Origin: Periplaneta americana
Lineage: Eukaryota > Arthropoda > Insecta > Blattodea > Blattidae
Assembly: GCF_040183065.1 (NCBI RefSeq)
Contig: NC_091132.1
Span: 160,725,602 to 160,789,601, forward strand
Direction of reading: 5' to 3'
DNA length: 64,000 bases
Position numbers and translations under genes: made by a program. Under the pieces are notes generated by a model. The model was given only the letters and a program-made list of their open reading frames with translations, was not told the DNA's origin and did not search any database. This document shows, in pieces, positions 30,983 through 42,955 of this stretch (the stretch's first letter is position 1; every line of letters starts with the position of its first letter).

Positions 30983-31649
30983 CATCTATGTACATTGTCC
31001 AGCAGCATGTTCTTTTTCTTTTTTTTTTTACTGCAAGTAGGTTGGAAACAGGAGAATTAGTTGCAGCGACAAATAATAAGTATAACTAAGACACAGACTC
31101 TCAGCATGTACATTGTTACATTGTCGAGCCACTTATTAAACTTCTAATTATTTCGTTAGATTAAAAATAAATTTTGAACAGTTTAAGAATTTAAGTTAAT
31201 TTAATATTTTGCAAAAAAAGAAAAAGAGGAAGACCAGGAAAGGAAGTAGAATGCAAAAACAATGACCAAAACAGATTTAAAGCTTGAAAAAAAAAAAGAC
31301 CTAAAACTTCAAAAATAGGAAATACAACGAAAAATGCACAATAGAATTCATATTTTTATAACCACAGGTTCGTGTTCCGGATTTTAATACTTGAGAGTAA
31401 TGCATACTGCATGAGGGAAAATAGTTGACATGACATCAAGATCCGCGCCCTGGTTCATAACGTACCTTCCACGTCACAATGAATTGGGTATCATACAGAA
31501 AAAATGCTTAAAATAGTATTTGCATGCCGCACCTGAAGATATGAAGTTGTTTATACAGAGTGGAGGTGAAAGAAGCACGAACATTTTGAGAGAGAATTTC
31601 TCATGTTGTATATAACAAAAAAATTTCCTTAGAAAAAAAATTGTCATTC
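30983..31649. other. Right part of the hAT element plus short unique DNA
   Basis: Up to 31453 this is A/T-rich internal hAT sequence; beyond that, unclassified DNA with no ORF of note. Confidence 0.5.
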
Positions 31650-32085
31650 ATTCATTCAGTGTTCTTCCCAAGGGCAGGTCTTTCACAGGACACCCAGCTT
31701 TCTTCAATCTTTCTTATTTTCTACCTTCCTCTTTGTCTCCTCATATGATTCATATACCTTAATGTCGGCTATCATTTGATATCTTCTTCTGCCCTGAACT
31801 CTTGTCTCATTCACCATTCCTTCAGTACATCTTTCAGTAGGCAGTTTCTTCTCAGTCAGTGGCTCAACCAGTTTCTTTCCTTCTTCCTGATCAGTTTCAG
31901 CATCATTCTTTCTTCACCCATTCTTTCCAACACAGCTTTATTCCATCTATCCACTTCACACGTCCCATTCTTCTCCATATCTACATATCAAATGCCTCTA
32001 TTAGCTTCTTTCACTTCGTCGTAATGTCCATATTCTGCCCCTTGCAATGCCACATTCCATACACAGCACTTCACTAGTCTGTGCC
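31650..32085 (-). mobile_element. LINE ORF2 C-terminal fragment
   Basis: Minus-strand sequence encodes RRRYQMIADIKVYESYEET and NKKDWRKLG-like words typical of a LINE C terminus, followed by the AEHYE-encoding 3' segment. It is the longest of three fragments of this family (others 5065, 23340). Confidence 0.6.
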
Positions 32086-32432
32086 AAACGTGAAACCCCC
32101 GAATTCCATAAGTCTTGTGAATAGGATGGTGATTTTGCTCATGTCGATAGAAAATATAAGAATTATTTATCCCCTAGGCAGATGTAAATAGAATGAACTG
32201 TTTTTGTGTAAATTTGATTAGTCAACAATGTGAATAGGTTGCAACGTTGCAGTGAGGGAGTGGGAGAAGAATGTGTACCTTATTGCCTAACAAGCCGGTG
32301 TTCGTCTCCCTGTTGCACAAATATTAAGAGGAGTACCAGTAAATTCTATCTTAGTGCCTTGCCAGCCTTCGTACTTATTATTGATATTCAGTGTGGGTGT
32401 GTATTGCGTATTTGAGGACAAGAAATATCTTA

Positions 32433-33283
32433 ACAATTAATATTTGAGGAGAAAAATTCGCTCCGGTGCCAGGGATCAAACCCGAGTTCTTTGTTCTACG
32501 TACCAAGCGCTCTGACCACTGAGCTACGCCGAATTCAATCCACAGCACCGGATCGAACCTTCCTCCTTTAATGTTTCCCTTTATGGCCTGACTCCAAATT
32601 AGGCATATATCTTGATGTATATGTCCAATGTCAACTGCCATTATACAGGAACACACTCAGCTGAGTGACTTGTTTGGCCGGGATTCCGCAGTTAAGTGCA
32701 CAGTAACCTGTACAGACATATGCACTGCTAGCTATAAGGATATTATAGATTTATTATAGAATAATATCTGTAATATTGACAATTAATATTTGAGGAGAAA
32801 AATTCTATCCGGCGCCGGGGATCGAACCCAAGTTCTTGGTTCTACGTACCAAGCGCTCTGATCACTGAGCTATGCCGAATTCAATCCGCAGCACCGGATC
32901 GAACCTTCCTCCTTTAATGTTTCCCTTTATGGCCTCAGTCCAAGTTAGGTATATATGTTGACGTATATATGCAGTGTCATCTGCCATTATACTAGGAGTG
33001 CACTCAGCTGAGTGACTTGTTTGGCCGGGATTCGGCAGTTAAGTGCACAGTAATCTGTACAGACATATGCACTGCTAGCTATGAGAATATTATAGATTTA
33101 TTGATTTGTCATACAGAATAATATCTGTAATATTGACAATTAAATTTTTTTTTATTTGAGGAGAAAAGTTCGCTCCAGCGCCGGGGATCGAACTCGGGTC
33201 CTTGGTTCTACGTACCAAGCGCTCTGACCACTGAGCTACGCCGAATTCAGTCCACAGCACCGGATCGAACTTTCCTCCTTTAC
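32433..33283 (-). repeat. About 2.5 tandem tRNA-like SINE units, period about 345-360 bp
   Basis: Units start near 32433, 32778 and 33139 with ATTGACAATTAATATTTGAG. Each has a minus-strand tRNA-like head with GGCGTAGCTCAGTGGTCAGA and a B-box near GGTTCGATCCCCGGCG, and a body with CACTCAGCTGAGTGACTTG and CAGTTAAGTGCACAGTAA. The third unit is cut after its head. Related units are at 14705-15285 and 51490-51640. Confidence 0.78.
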
Positions 33284-33289
33284 CATACA

Positions 33290-33868
33290 TGATTCTATTA
33301 TCTTTCATTGTTCCAGTGTCTCACGCATTTTGGAGATGTAAAAAAAAAATCATGAAAATTATGATTTTTAAAAGTAGCCTATTTTATAGAGAATTTAATT
33401 GCCTTTAATTTGGTGTATGGCACGTATAATTTGGATTATTAGTTTTTGAGTTATTAATTATTTTCTGGAATGGTGACATTGGTTACGACCACTTTTTAAA
33501 TACCAAGTTTGACCAATATTTCCATCCTCTATGGCACTCATTTTCTTCATCCAAAAGTAATTTCACTGTGTAAAAGTACATGAGTACATGAAAAACCTCA
33601 TAGATGTCACCATCTTACAGCTAGCATGAGTTAAATCACTCTGGTGAGAAAAAATATAAATTAGCTTGTAAACATTCATGGTGCCTGCATGGATAAATTA
33701 TATATTTATCCATGGTGCCTGTGTATTCATGTCAGTGTGCTTTTCCACGTGGTAAAGAGTTATATTCAGTAGTCCAGCTGTTTAATTATAAGTATATATA
33801 AGTATTATTTTTGTTTATTGTTTGTAGTTTTAGTTTGGTGTTATCGTTTTAGTTTCGGTTATATTATT
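33290..33868. other. Probable left flank of the Mutator-like element
   Basis: A/T-rich; it has weak inverted similarity (ATCATGAAAATTATG, TTTAATTGCCTTTAATTTGG) to 37780-38050 on the other side, which may be eroded long terminal inverted repeats. Not proven. Confidence 0.3.
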
Positions 33869-34381
33869 ATGATGGCTAATACAAGAAATAGAACCAGAAA
33901 GACACCCAGAAAATTTTATGGCAAGAAGAAAACGAATGAAAGTGCTCCCACTGCCAGTAAAACTCCAACACCACCATCTCCTGTTAGTGATAAAACAAAC
34001 TTTGGCTTTTTACTGTTTGATTTTGGATGCTTGGTCCAATTAATTTCATTTTTAGCATGTCCAGAATGCCAAACAGTGGGCACAGTGTCAATGTGTTTTT
34101 TGGAACATAAACGAAATGGCCTAGCTGTTTGTGTGCAACTAATTTGTTCTTATTCTGAGTATGAAAGTGATGAAATGTATAGCAGCAAGAAAGTGTCAAA
34201 ATATTTTGAAATAAATAGAAGAGTGGCATATGCTTCTAGGGCTCTTGGTATTGCACATAGTGAAATAAATAAATTATGTTATTTGTTAGGACTGCCAAAT
34301 GTTCCAAATAAAAGTGCCTACCAACGTGATATAAAATAAATAAATACAGTCATGAAGGTCCTAGCTACAGAGACAGTGAAT

Positions 34382-35388
34382 AAGTAATTGATTGACTAGT
34401 GGACTTACTCGTGTTAATTATGTAAGTCTGTGCGGCTTACAGCTGTTTCGGTGCATCATCACACCATCTTCGGAGCCTACTAGATCTCGGCATCATCTCG
34501 AACTTCTCTGCCTGTTATGTGGGTGCGTTTGATTGTTGAAAGTTGTTGAATAGTGGAGTCAAATAGTGTGCGTGTACTGAAATTGATCTGTTTGTTGAGA
34601 ATTTGATCAGGGTGTGTTTTAGTGTGTTTGTATATTTCGTATTGTTCTAGTGTGTTGAGTTTTTGGTTCTTGGGTTGTATGTGTAGGATTTCCATGTCCG
34701 CATTTATGTTACTGTATGTATGGTTAGCATTGGTTATGTGATCGGCATATGTAGATGTATTGTGTCCTCTGGTTATTGCTTTAATGTGTTCTTTGTAGCG
34801 TGTTTGGAATGATATGCCTGTCTGTCCAATGTAGAATTTGTCTCAACTATTACATGTGAGTTTGTATACACCTGTGTGGTCGTATTTATTTTTTTGTGTT
34901 GTTTGTGTGTTGATATGTTTTTGTAGTGTGTTTTCTGTTCTGTAATGCTATGTTGTATTTCTTCTTTCTGAATGAAGATGCGATCTTATGTGTGCTTTTG
35001 TTTTCATATGTTAGTTTGATGTATTTCTTGTGTTCTTGTGTTTTGCGTGTTTTTGTGTTTGTTAAGTTTTTGTTTTGTCTTTCTTATGATGTTGTCTCTT
35101 ATGTTTGGATTGTAACCGTTTTCTTGTGCTATGTATTTGATTATGTTCACTTCTTCATTGTAGTGTTGTTGGCTCATGGGTATGTTGAGTAATCTGTGTA
35201 CCATTGTCCTGAATGCAGCATGTTTGTGTTGTATGGGGTGGTTAGATGTGTTGTGTATGTGTGTGGTGGTGGTGGTGGTTGGTTTTCTGTATATTTTGAA
35301 GGTATGTTTGATGTCAATTAAGTCCACTAGTCAATCAGTTACTTATATTCAAGTGTTAAAAGTAGTGTATGCAAGATTCAAAACAGAC
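34382..35388 (-). mobile_element. Penelope-like element with GIY-YIG endonuclease, truncated
   Basis: A perfect 9-bp duplication ACAGTGAAT (34373-34381 and 35389-35397) defines it. The minus strand starts with a 65-bp leader containing an inverted copy of its 3' end. Then comes the end of an RT-like ORF: MDLIDIKHTFKIYRKPTTTT, HKHAAFRTMVHRLLNI, IAQENGYNPNI. A GIY-YIG nuclease (YKLTCNS-DKFYIGQTGISF) follows near 34850, then EILHIQPKNQKLNTLEQYEI and VRDDAEI. Frame breaks are visible. It has split a Mutator-like ORF and is younger than it. Confidence 0.85.
34425..34480 (-). ncRNA. Hammerhead-like motif, second copy
   Basis: On the minus strand GGCT, CCGAAGA, T, GGTGT-loop-GCACC, GAAA, CAGCTGT, A, AGCC can fold with a perfect 4-bp GGCU/AGCC stem I. 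The core box has C where CTGANGA needs T, so this copy is probably inactive. It parallels 28621-28672. Confidence 0.4.
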
Positions 35389-36599
35389 ACAGTGAATTAT
35401 GCAGCAGCATCATTAATAAGTGCAACAGGGAGCAACAAATGTGCTGTAACAGTCGATGGCAGTTGGCAAATAAGAGGATTTTCTTCTCTTGTGGGTGTCG
35501 TCACAGCTGTATCTGTCAAAACAGGTAAAGTTCTGGACGTGGAAGTTATGACAAAAGACTGCATGTCTTATAGGATGCATAGGAAGAAAGATAAGAACTC
35601 TTCTTCTTATCAGACTTGGAAGGCGAACCACAAGTGTGCCATCAATTATGAAGAGTCTTCGCCTAACATGGAACCAGTTGGAGCAGGCAGGCTGTTTCTC
35701 AGATCGATTCAGCTCAGAGGTCTGACTTATAGTGAATATCTTGGAGATGGGGACTCCAAGAGTTTCAAAACGCTTTGTGATTTGGACCCATATGATAGGG
35801 TAAAGATTGAAAAACTGTAATGTGTTGGGCACTACCATAAGAGGATAGGAAAAGTACTGCGTCAGCTGGTGACATGTCAAAAACTTGGTGGAAAAGGAAA
35901 GTTAATCCAGGCTCTCATTGCTAAACTACAAAATTACTTCGGTATTGCCTTGAGAGCCAGCTCTGGTAGTGTCGAACAGATTTATAAGGCAATCTGGGCT
36001 TCCCTATTTCATGTTGCTGCAAATGAAAAGCAGCCAATACATGCAAAGTGTCCTCTGGATGAGGACAGCTGGTGCTCATATCAGGTAGCAAAAGCCAAGG
36101 GTGTACCTTATAGGCACAAGGGACCTGGAATACCAATAGACATTCTCAGAAACATCAAGCCTGCATATGAACAACTCACTGACAAGAAAATGTTGCAGAA
36201 GTGTTTACGTGAGAAAACACAGAACATCAATGAGTCGTTCAATGGAATGATATGGAGGAGATGCCCCAAGGAGACATATTTTGAAAGGCACACAGTGGAA
36301 CTTGCAGTAATGGATGCTGTCTGCCATTTCAACAAAGGGCCTGAAGTTAAATTGGACATTTACAGGAAGATGGGGATTGAACCTGGGACCAATATGATGA
36401 TTGGTGTTGCTTCCGCTCAGCAAAAAAAGGACTTTTCTGCCAAAAAACATTCCACACCTGATCAGAAGACCAGAAGAAGGTACTTGAGGGGCAGGAAGAA
36501 AATGAAACTGGACACACAAACTGCTTCAGAGGGTGTTACCTATGATCTTGGAGCATTTTAATAACTTCTATTTTCTTTCTTCATTTTCGGTAAGAACAG

Positions 36600-37625
36600 T
36601 ATTTTTACACATCTTGATTACACAACAAGGAAACAAAGGAAACAAAATACAGATCCAAAACCTACATCAACACATAAACAAAATACACCCAAACTACACT
36701 ACACATTAGAAACTGAAAAAAAGAAATCCATAAATTTTCTAGACATCACAATAACAAAAGTAGACAACAAACACACAGAAAACCCAGAACAACAACAACA
36801 CACATACATAACACATTCAACCACCCCACACAACACAAACAAGCTGCATTCCGAACAATGGTACACAGACTACTCAACATAACAATGAACCAACAGGATT
36901 ACAACGAAGAACTAAACACAATCAAATCCATAGCACAAGAAAACGGATACAACCCAAACATAATAGACAACATAATACGTAAGACAAAATAAAACCACAA
37001 AAAAAAAACAGAAGAATTCAACACAAACACAAGAACACAAAAAATACATCACACTAACATACGAAAACAAAAACACACATAAAATTGCAACCTCATTCAA
37101 GAAATTAAACTACAACATCGCATACGGAACAAATAACACTCTACAAAAACATCTCAACACACAAACAACACAAACAAACAAATACAACCATACAGGCGTA
37201 TACAAACTCAAATGTAACACCTGCAACAACTTCTACATAGGACAGACAGGCAGATCATTTCAAACACGTTACAAAAAACACATCACAGCCATAACAAAAT
37301 TACAAAACACCTCCACATATGTAGAACACATCACAAATGCCAACCACACCTACAGAGACATCAACACAGACATGGAAATACTGCACATCCAACCAAAAAG
37401 CCAGTAACTCAACACACTAGAACAATATGAAATATACAGACACACGAAAACACACCCCAACGATATTCTCAACACACAACTCAATTTCAAAACACATACA
37501 CTCTTTGACTCTACACTACGAACGCACCCACACAGGAAACAAGAGGCGCCAAGACCAACAACGACCAGTTCCGAAGATGACCGAAAATAGGTCGAAACAT
37601 GTTAACAAGGTACGTTAAAATTTAA
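36600..37625 (+). mobile_element. Penelope-like element, different subfamily
   Basis: Plus-strand pieces in several frames read KSINFLDITITKVDNKHT, AAFRTMVHRLLNITMNQQ, IAQENGYNPNI, YKLKCNTCNNFYIGQTGRSF (GIY-YIG) and EILHIQPKSQ-LNTLEQYEI. The 3' end has CCGAAGATGACCGAAAATAG and GTCGAAACATGTTAAC, a hammerhead-like arrangement with stem II GACC/GGTC. The sequence is strongly A/C-rich, unlike its neighbours. It lies about 40 bp after the stop of the Mutator-like ORF. Boundaries are approximate. Confidence 0.75.
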
Positions 37626-37629
37626 CACA

Positions 37630-39510
37630 AGAAAGTTCTTATCATACATATTCTGTGAAGTTTTTTGATCAAATGTCTCGGGCGAAACATCATACCTCCA
37701 CTCATAATACAGATAAAGTTATGATTCTGGTGTCATTTTAAAGGTTGGAGTGTTTTCTAATGCCTGAATTAAAATTATGTATGTGCACTGGGTCGGAATT
37801 TTATTATGATTTTTTTTTTAAACTTTGCAAATCTTTTTATCGCACTGCATGAGAAAATTTCAAATAATTATTTAATTATCAAACCTAGAATATTTTAAGT
37901 TAATTCAGGCAAAAGACAATTTATTTACCTACAGAATAGCAAAAAAATCTTTGAAATTGGATGATTAGAAATGGAGATATGTTTTTAGATTTTCATGAAT
38001 TTATAAACAAAATTGTTTATAAACAAAAGTAAGATTTAAAATATTTTTCTCACATGTAACCCTGTTTTAAATCATGCCCTTTACCATTTAAAAATACCTT
38101 ACTACATTATTTTGCAATTTTGTAATTTTTTTTTTACCTTTGGCAGCCAATATTAAACTGCCGGAGACCGAATCTGTAGAAGCAACTTGTGTTGTTAAGC
38201 AGAACTTAGTTCTGCCTTAGAGTTGAGCCATACAGTGCGGTATAGAGTTGCTATTAATTGATAGAATCTGTAAGTTTAGAGTTTATGTTTAAACAGTAGT
38301 TTGTTGTTTGAAATAATATTCTACTGTAAGGAAGACATACTGGTATTTCAGTTCTCCAAAAAGCATTGTAAAATTTCCGGATTTATAGTTACGATCACGT
38401 AAGAGTAGTTCCTAAAAGGCTAATTTGCAGCGTATAGGGTCAGATTGACCTTATTTTAAGGGCGGCATTGGCCCGTTTCTTAATTTGAGTTGACTTTATT
38501 GTGAAACCTTTGTTTCACGTTTTGTGCATTTGACAGTTCATATTTTTAATAGACTTCTTGTCCAAGTGTGATAATGACAAATGCAAAAGTTAACACAGTG
38601 CAGATATCATAAATTTATTCAGTGATCATAAATGTTAAAAGAGTGTATTGAACATTTTATTGTATTTAATTTAAAAGAACACGGCTTAGTATAGAAAAAG
38701 ATTTGCATACCACTGAGCATTTAAGATTTAATTGTTATCATGTTGCCGACCCTGATTATTTGCAATAAATTGTAAAGCGATTGTTTTAGGCGCTCGAGAT
38801 CTGTCTAGAATAGGCTACTAATCGCTAGTTTCGTTATTTATGTCCATAATCTTTGTAAAAAAAAAAAAAACAGGACTAAAATCATTGTTGCCATCCCGTT
38901 TGGAAGACATTAGCCCAGAAAAGAAACAAATGAATATTCTAAATGTCAACGAAATTATCACACAGTAAGAGGTTATCATACGTTCATTATTGTACATAAT
39001 AAAATAGTCAAAATTATATCGCAATCCTGATTGCAGGTAGAACTACTCTGCTCACGGCAACCTTGATTCCCTTGCTTGCTGTATATTCTATGAAGTATAT
39101 TTCAATGACAATGTTGATTCATGTTGTTTTGTTGTGGAAGCTGAAGAATTGAAATCCACTTTTAGTTTCACGTGTGCTTTATTATGGTTACAAAATGTAC
39201 ATACGTCTTTACGAGTTTCATTATTTGACATTGTAGTTATTCTATTGCATATTTGTTACTTCTGTATTCTAATTTAATTTCGGTAAATGATCACATTACC
39301 ACCATTTCGTAGCAATGTCATATTTTATTTTCGCTAAACCAAATTTCATTGCATTTCATATACAGTACAATTACTTTAGCATTGAAGCTTTAGTATGTGG
39401 GATAAACTTCAGAACACAGTTACTCCGGTTATCCCGACTTTGAGACATTACGGAGGCATGGAAAATTAGGGGTGCAGTATGACTACGTAAGTGGAACAAG
39501 GTAATTTGTG
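37630..39510. other. Mostly unrecognised; first part may be Mutator-like flank
   Basis: 37630-38100 may be the right flank of the Mutator-like element. Near 38395 the words GATCACGTAAG and AGTTCCTAAAAGGCTAATT repeat those near 11935. No gene was recognised up to 39510. Confidence 0.4.
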
Positions 39511-39512
39511 GA

Positions 39513-40385
39513 TAGGGTTACCATGAGAAGAAATTCTATAGGAGGACATGGAATCTAAAATAAGAGGACATTGCTGAAAAAGGAGGACGTTTTAAACATT
39601 GGTTTGAACAAAATTAAGTGAAAATAAAAGCAATGGCTCACCTTAGTTTCCTCACTAGTTGCTGGATCAGTATTACATCTGTACCCTACCGTACGTATCG
39701 GTGGAGCCCACTTTGTGCACAAGAACCTGAAGACACAAACTTCTATCTTGTAACAAATAATTATGGAACTGTTCACAGGACATTTCCTTGAAATTATGTC
39801 TCACCATGATGATACCTCTGACTGTGTCCGTTACCATGCGATTTCGTTCTTTTGTCCATTGAGCAGATATTAGGGAAAATAATCTCTCAACACTTCCATT
39901 GTGACTTGGGATAAATAAATAGAATTGACATATTTTTAAGAGTTCTGAGAAAGTTTCAGTGCTCGCAGAACTATTGGAATTGAAGAATTGGCACCATTGT
40001 TTACCTAAACTTAAATCTTTGTCAAAATTAACTTGATTGGCATATCTTTGTACATTGCAGAATAGAATTGATAAAGTAGCTTGGAATCATGAATAGTGAC
40101 GTTTTTAGAGTGTAAGGATTCAATGCATGTCAATAGGTTATATTTTGTTTTTTTTTTTTATGTGGTCCAGCCTCAACCATTGAAAGCAGTTAACTTCGTT
40201 CATAGGTTTTCACCATTTGTTTAGATATTCTATGCATAATATCGCACATTATTCAATATTCATATTAATTGTAGTTGAAATGCGAAATGTGGGACACTTC
40301 AATTTTTTTTAAATGCATGCCGGACAGGATAAAATGATTAAAAAAGAGGACATGTCCTCCTTCTGCCGGACGGATGGTAACCCTA
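39513..40385 (-). mobile_element. hAT remnant with TAGGGTTACC ends
   Basis: The ends are TAGGGTTACCAT (39513) and its complement (to 40385), followed inward by AGGAGGACATG and AAGAGGACATGTCCTCC. The minus strand near 39930-39780 encodes SHNGSVERLFSLISAQWTKE and ERNRMVTDTVRGIIM, a hAT C-terminal dimerisation region. The catalytic core is missing. No target duplication was found. Confidence 0.68.
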
Positions 40386-40389
40386 CGTA

Positions 40390-40896
40390 CAGAATTTTTT
40401 TTAATGAGATTCATAATTTTAAAGGGTTGCAACTTAAATCTTTGCATAAGAGGTCGTGTGGTGTTGCTACGAACTGATGTCGAGTTTGTTTATCGTTTCC
40501 ACATGATTGTATATCTATTGAATACTTTGTTTCTAGTCTTAAGTTACAGTTTATGCTACTACCAATTTCCGTACGTACTGTATTTCATTTATTTTTCTGT
40601 AAGATATTGTAAGGTCCGCAATCTCTGGACTCCCGAAGAAACAGGAGCTTAGCTGTTTCTTGTGTTATAGACTTATATTATTACCGCAAGAGGGCTAGGT
40701 ACCAAAATTTATCACTGTACGTCTAAACACAGGTATATGCATGTAAGTTAATTAATATTGCACGAAAGTCTAATGTTGTTGCAATGGCTTCAAAATGAAT
40801 TTGAATCTTTTAGAGTAAATCATTCCCAAATAATTATATTAATCACGTCATTATTTTATCAAATGTGTATGTCATTTTTCATTCTGTTAATAAGAT
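40390..40896. other. No feature recognised
   Basis: AT-rich intergenic DNA. Confidence 0.5.
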
Positions 40897-40904
40897 GCTT
40901 ATAC

Positions 40905-42485
40905 CACAGTCTACTATATACAGTCGCGAAGCTCAATATGTAGTAAAAATGCAAACATGGGTAGTTGCCCACCACTAGGATCGCTACTATCGCCTCATCA
41001 TCGCAGATCTCTCTCCTAGCAGACGACAAAATATGTTACACTTTCGTTGTCGTGTTCTTTTGGAAAAATTAACACCTTCCTTCCATTATTGAAATATTAA
41101 ATGCATAAAGTTAATTTATTATTTTAATGAAGTATATTAAATTCCACCATAAACTCGAAGATACCTGCAAGAAATAAGTTAATATAATTTTTGTTTGTGC
41201 AAAAGGAACTGAAATTTACTATAATAGCTTCAATCATTCAAGATTATAGCGATAATTAACTATGAAACCAATAAATATTAATTTGCATTTCTCTTTACAA
41301 CAATAATAATGGAAATATGAATTAATGGAGTAACTTACGTGTACCGGTACTTGTAGTGTAGGCTTACGTAGTTAACAAAGTGGGATGAGGTTACGCAATA
41401 ATAATCACACCAGCATTGGAAATAAAACGTGATCAATAAATTTTATTGTAACAGACTTTTTTTACGTCTCTAGTAAAGCAACAAATAAAAATAACAAAAT
41501 TAACAGCTATAATTAAAAACATATCCTTTGAAGAAAAAAGTAGGCCTAAGCAATAATAATCCCACCAGAATTGAAAATAAAACGTGATCAATAAATTTCA
41601 TTAAAACAAACTTAATTTTTCTACGTCTTTAGTAAAATAATACATAAAAATAATAACAAAATTAATAGCTACAATTAAAAATATATCCTCTGAAAAAAAA
41701 GTAGACCTAACCTTTATTTCTCTGGAAATTTAGCAGCCTAAGTGACAGAACTTTAACCGGTATCTAATGTCCTTTCGGTTAGACTGAAATATTTCGTTGT
41801 GAAATTTAAGGATATAATGTATTCTAACAGTCACAAAGAACTTCAGATTAACAGTTTTGTTTCTGCACAGCATTCTTGTGGAAACCCAGGAACCTTTCTG
41901 AATCTTTCGGAAATCGGAAAAAGGATAACGCTGGCCTCTTTCTCTTACTGTTGCTACAGTTTATAGCACTACAAACGTCTCCTCCTTGTCCCATATTATT
42001 ATTCCAATTATTATATTTTAGCCATTAACATTTTCATTATAACCAATAACGAACATTTCACAAGCATCAAGTCCACACCTGTGGAGTAATGGTTAGAGCG
42101 TCTAGCCGCGAACCCAGGTGGCCCGGGTTCGATTCCCGGTCGGGGCAAGTTACCTGGTTGAGGTTTTTTCTGGGGTTTTCCCTCAACCCAATATGAGTAA
42201 ATGCTGGGTAACTTTCGGTGTTGGACCCCAGACTCATTTCACCGGCATTATCACCTTCATCTCATTCAGACGCTAAATAACCTGAGATGTTGATAAAGCG
42301 TCGTAAAATAACGTACTAAAATAAAAAAAACAAGCATCAATGTGAAATACGCAACGAGCTAGCACTCGATAGAAATACGACACGGTCCAAAGTCGACCAT
42401 GGACAGTCTATTGTTTCTAGTTGCTAACTGCTTGGAGCGCTTTATCACGAGATTTGCAAAAAAACACCTCAAGCTTCGCGACTGT
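40905..42485. mobile_element. ACAGTC-ended DNA element, 1581 bp, carrying a SINE
   Basis: This is a reverse-oriented relative of the 25994-26956 copy with perfect 8-bp TSD GCTTATAC (40897-40904 and 42486-42493). The left end is full (CACAGTCTACTATATACAGT), but the right end stops at the inner ACAGTC of the TIR (CGCGACTGT). A roughly 160-bp internal segment with AAAACGTGATCAATAAATTT is duplicated (about 41415 and 41580). A SINE is inserted at 42071-42330. No transposase ORF. Confidence 0.85.
42071..42330 (+). mobile_element. tRNA-derived SINE with TSD
   Basis: The duplication ACAAGCATCAA flanks it (42060-42070 and 42330-42340). The head has GTAATGGTTAGAGCGTCTAG and B-box GGTTCGATTCCCGG. The body has GGGGTTTTCCCTCAACCC and ATGCTGGGTAACTTTCGG. 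It ends GATAAAGCGTCGTAAAATAA then A-rich. It inserted into the ACAGTC element after that element. Confidence 0.9.
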
Positions 42486-42879
42486 GCTTATACTGAGTTA
42501 TTTCATTTTTATGAGTATCTCTGTATTTTTTTGAACTCATATCGTACAGGGCAGGATGATTGCAAACATCGTTAATTAAAGTTTCAGAATTTCTTTGTGA
42601 GAAATTGCTAAATACACGATGTTTTCAGCCACATTTGTGATATCGTCATTTTTTTGCTTTCTAAATGAACGACGATCATCACTGTCAGTTTGAAGCCAAG
42701 TCAATCTAGAGCGATAAAGGCCAGCGCAGATAGCTGTAGCCAACGCAGGACATTGTAAAGAAACCAGCTCAATGTATTTACATTACAGCTAATCAAGTTG
42801 TGTTGTTCGCTTGGCGATGATCGCCATAGCGGAACCATAGGTTAAGGAGGTTATGTGTAAAACCGGGTAATATTGAACA

Positions 42880-42955
42880 CACACACACTAACTCACTCTC
42901 AAACTCCCTCTCTCTCTCCTCCTTCCCTCCCTCTCTCCCTCTCTCCCTCCTTTTT
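42880..42955. repeat. AC/CT-rich simple repeat
   Basis: ACACACACAC passes into a C/T-rich tract. The overlapping ORFs are low-complexity artefacts. Confidence 0.85.

Larger units (their letters stand above)
28966..31453 (-). mobile_element. Second hAT element, deleted inside and split by a LINE
   Basis: The TIRs CAGGGCCCGGATTTTGATG (28966-28984) and the complement of CAGGGCGCGGATCTTGATG (right end, about 31452) match at 17 of 19 positions. The TSD is ATCATAAC/TTCATAAC (seven of eight). A family A LINE occupies 29774-30982. The TIRs resemble those of the 978-3173 element (CAGGG then CGGATTT), consistent with the related transposase remnants inside. Confidence 0.82.
33869..36561 (+). pseudogene. 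Mutator-like transposase, interrupted by a Penelope-like element
   Basis: The first part (33869-34340) starts MMANTRNRTRKTPRKFYGKK and has the CPECQTVGTVSMC zinc motif. The insertion at 34382-35388 falls between TETVN and YAAASL codons, with the 9-bp duplication. After it come CAVTVDGSWQIRGFSSLVGV, VLDVEVMTKDC, EYLGDGDSKSFKTL and the CVGHYHKRIGKVLRQL motif, then ERHTVELAVMDAVCHFNKG to the stop at 36561. These match the Mutator-like transposase domain seen in many invertebrate proteins. Besides the insertion there are in-frame stops (one at 34337, one at 35818), so it is inactive. Confidence 0.83.

Noticed and set aside
34926-35192. Plus-strand ORF resembling a membrane protein
   Set aside because: It is the antisense of the Penelope-like ORF; the hydrophobic run comes from A/C-rich coding on the other strand.
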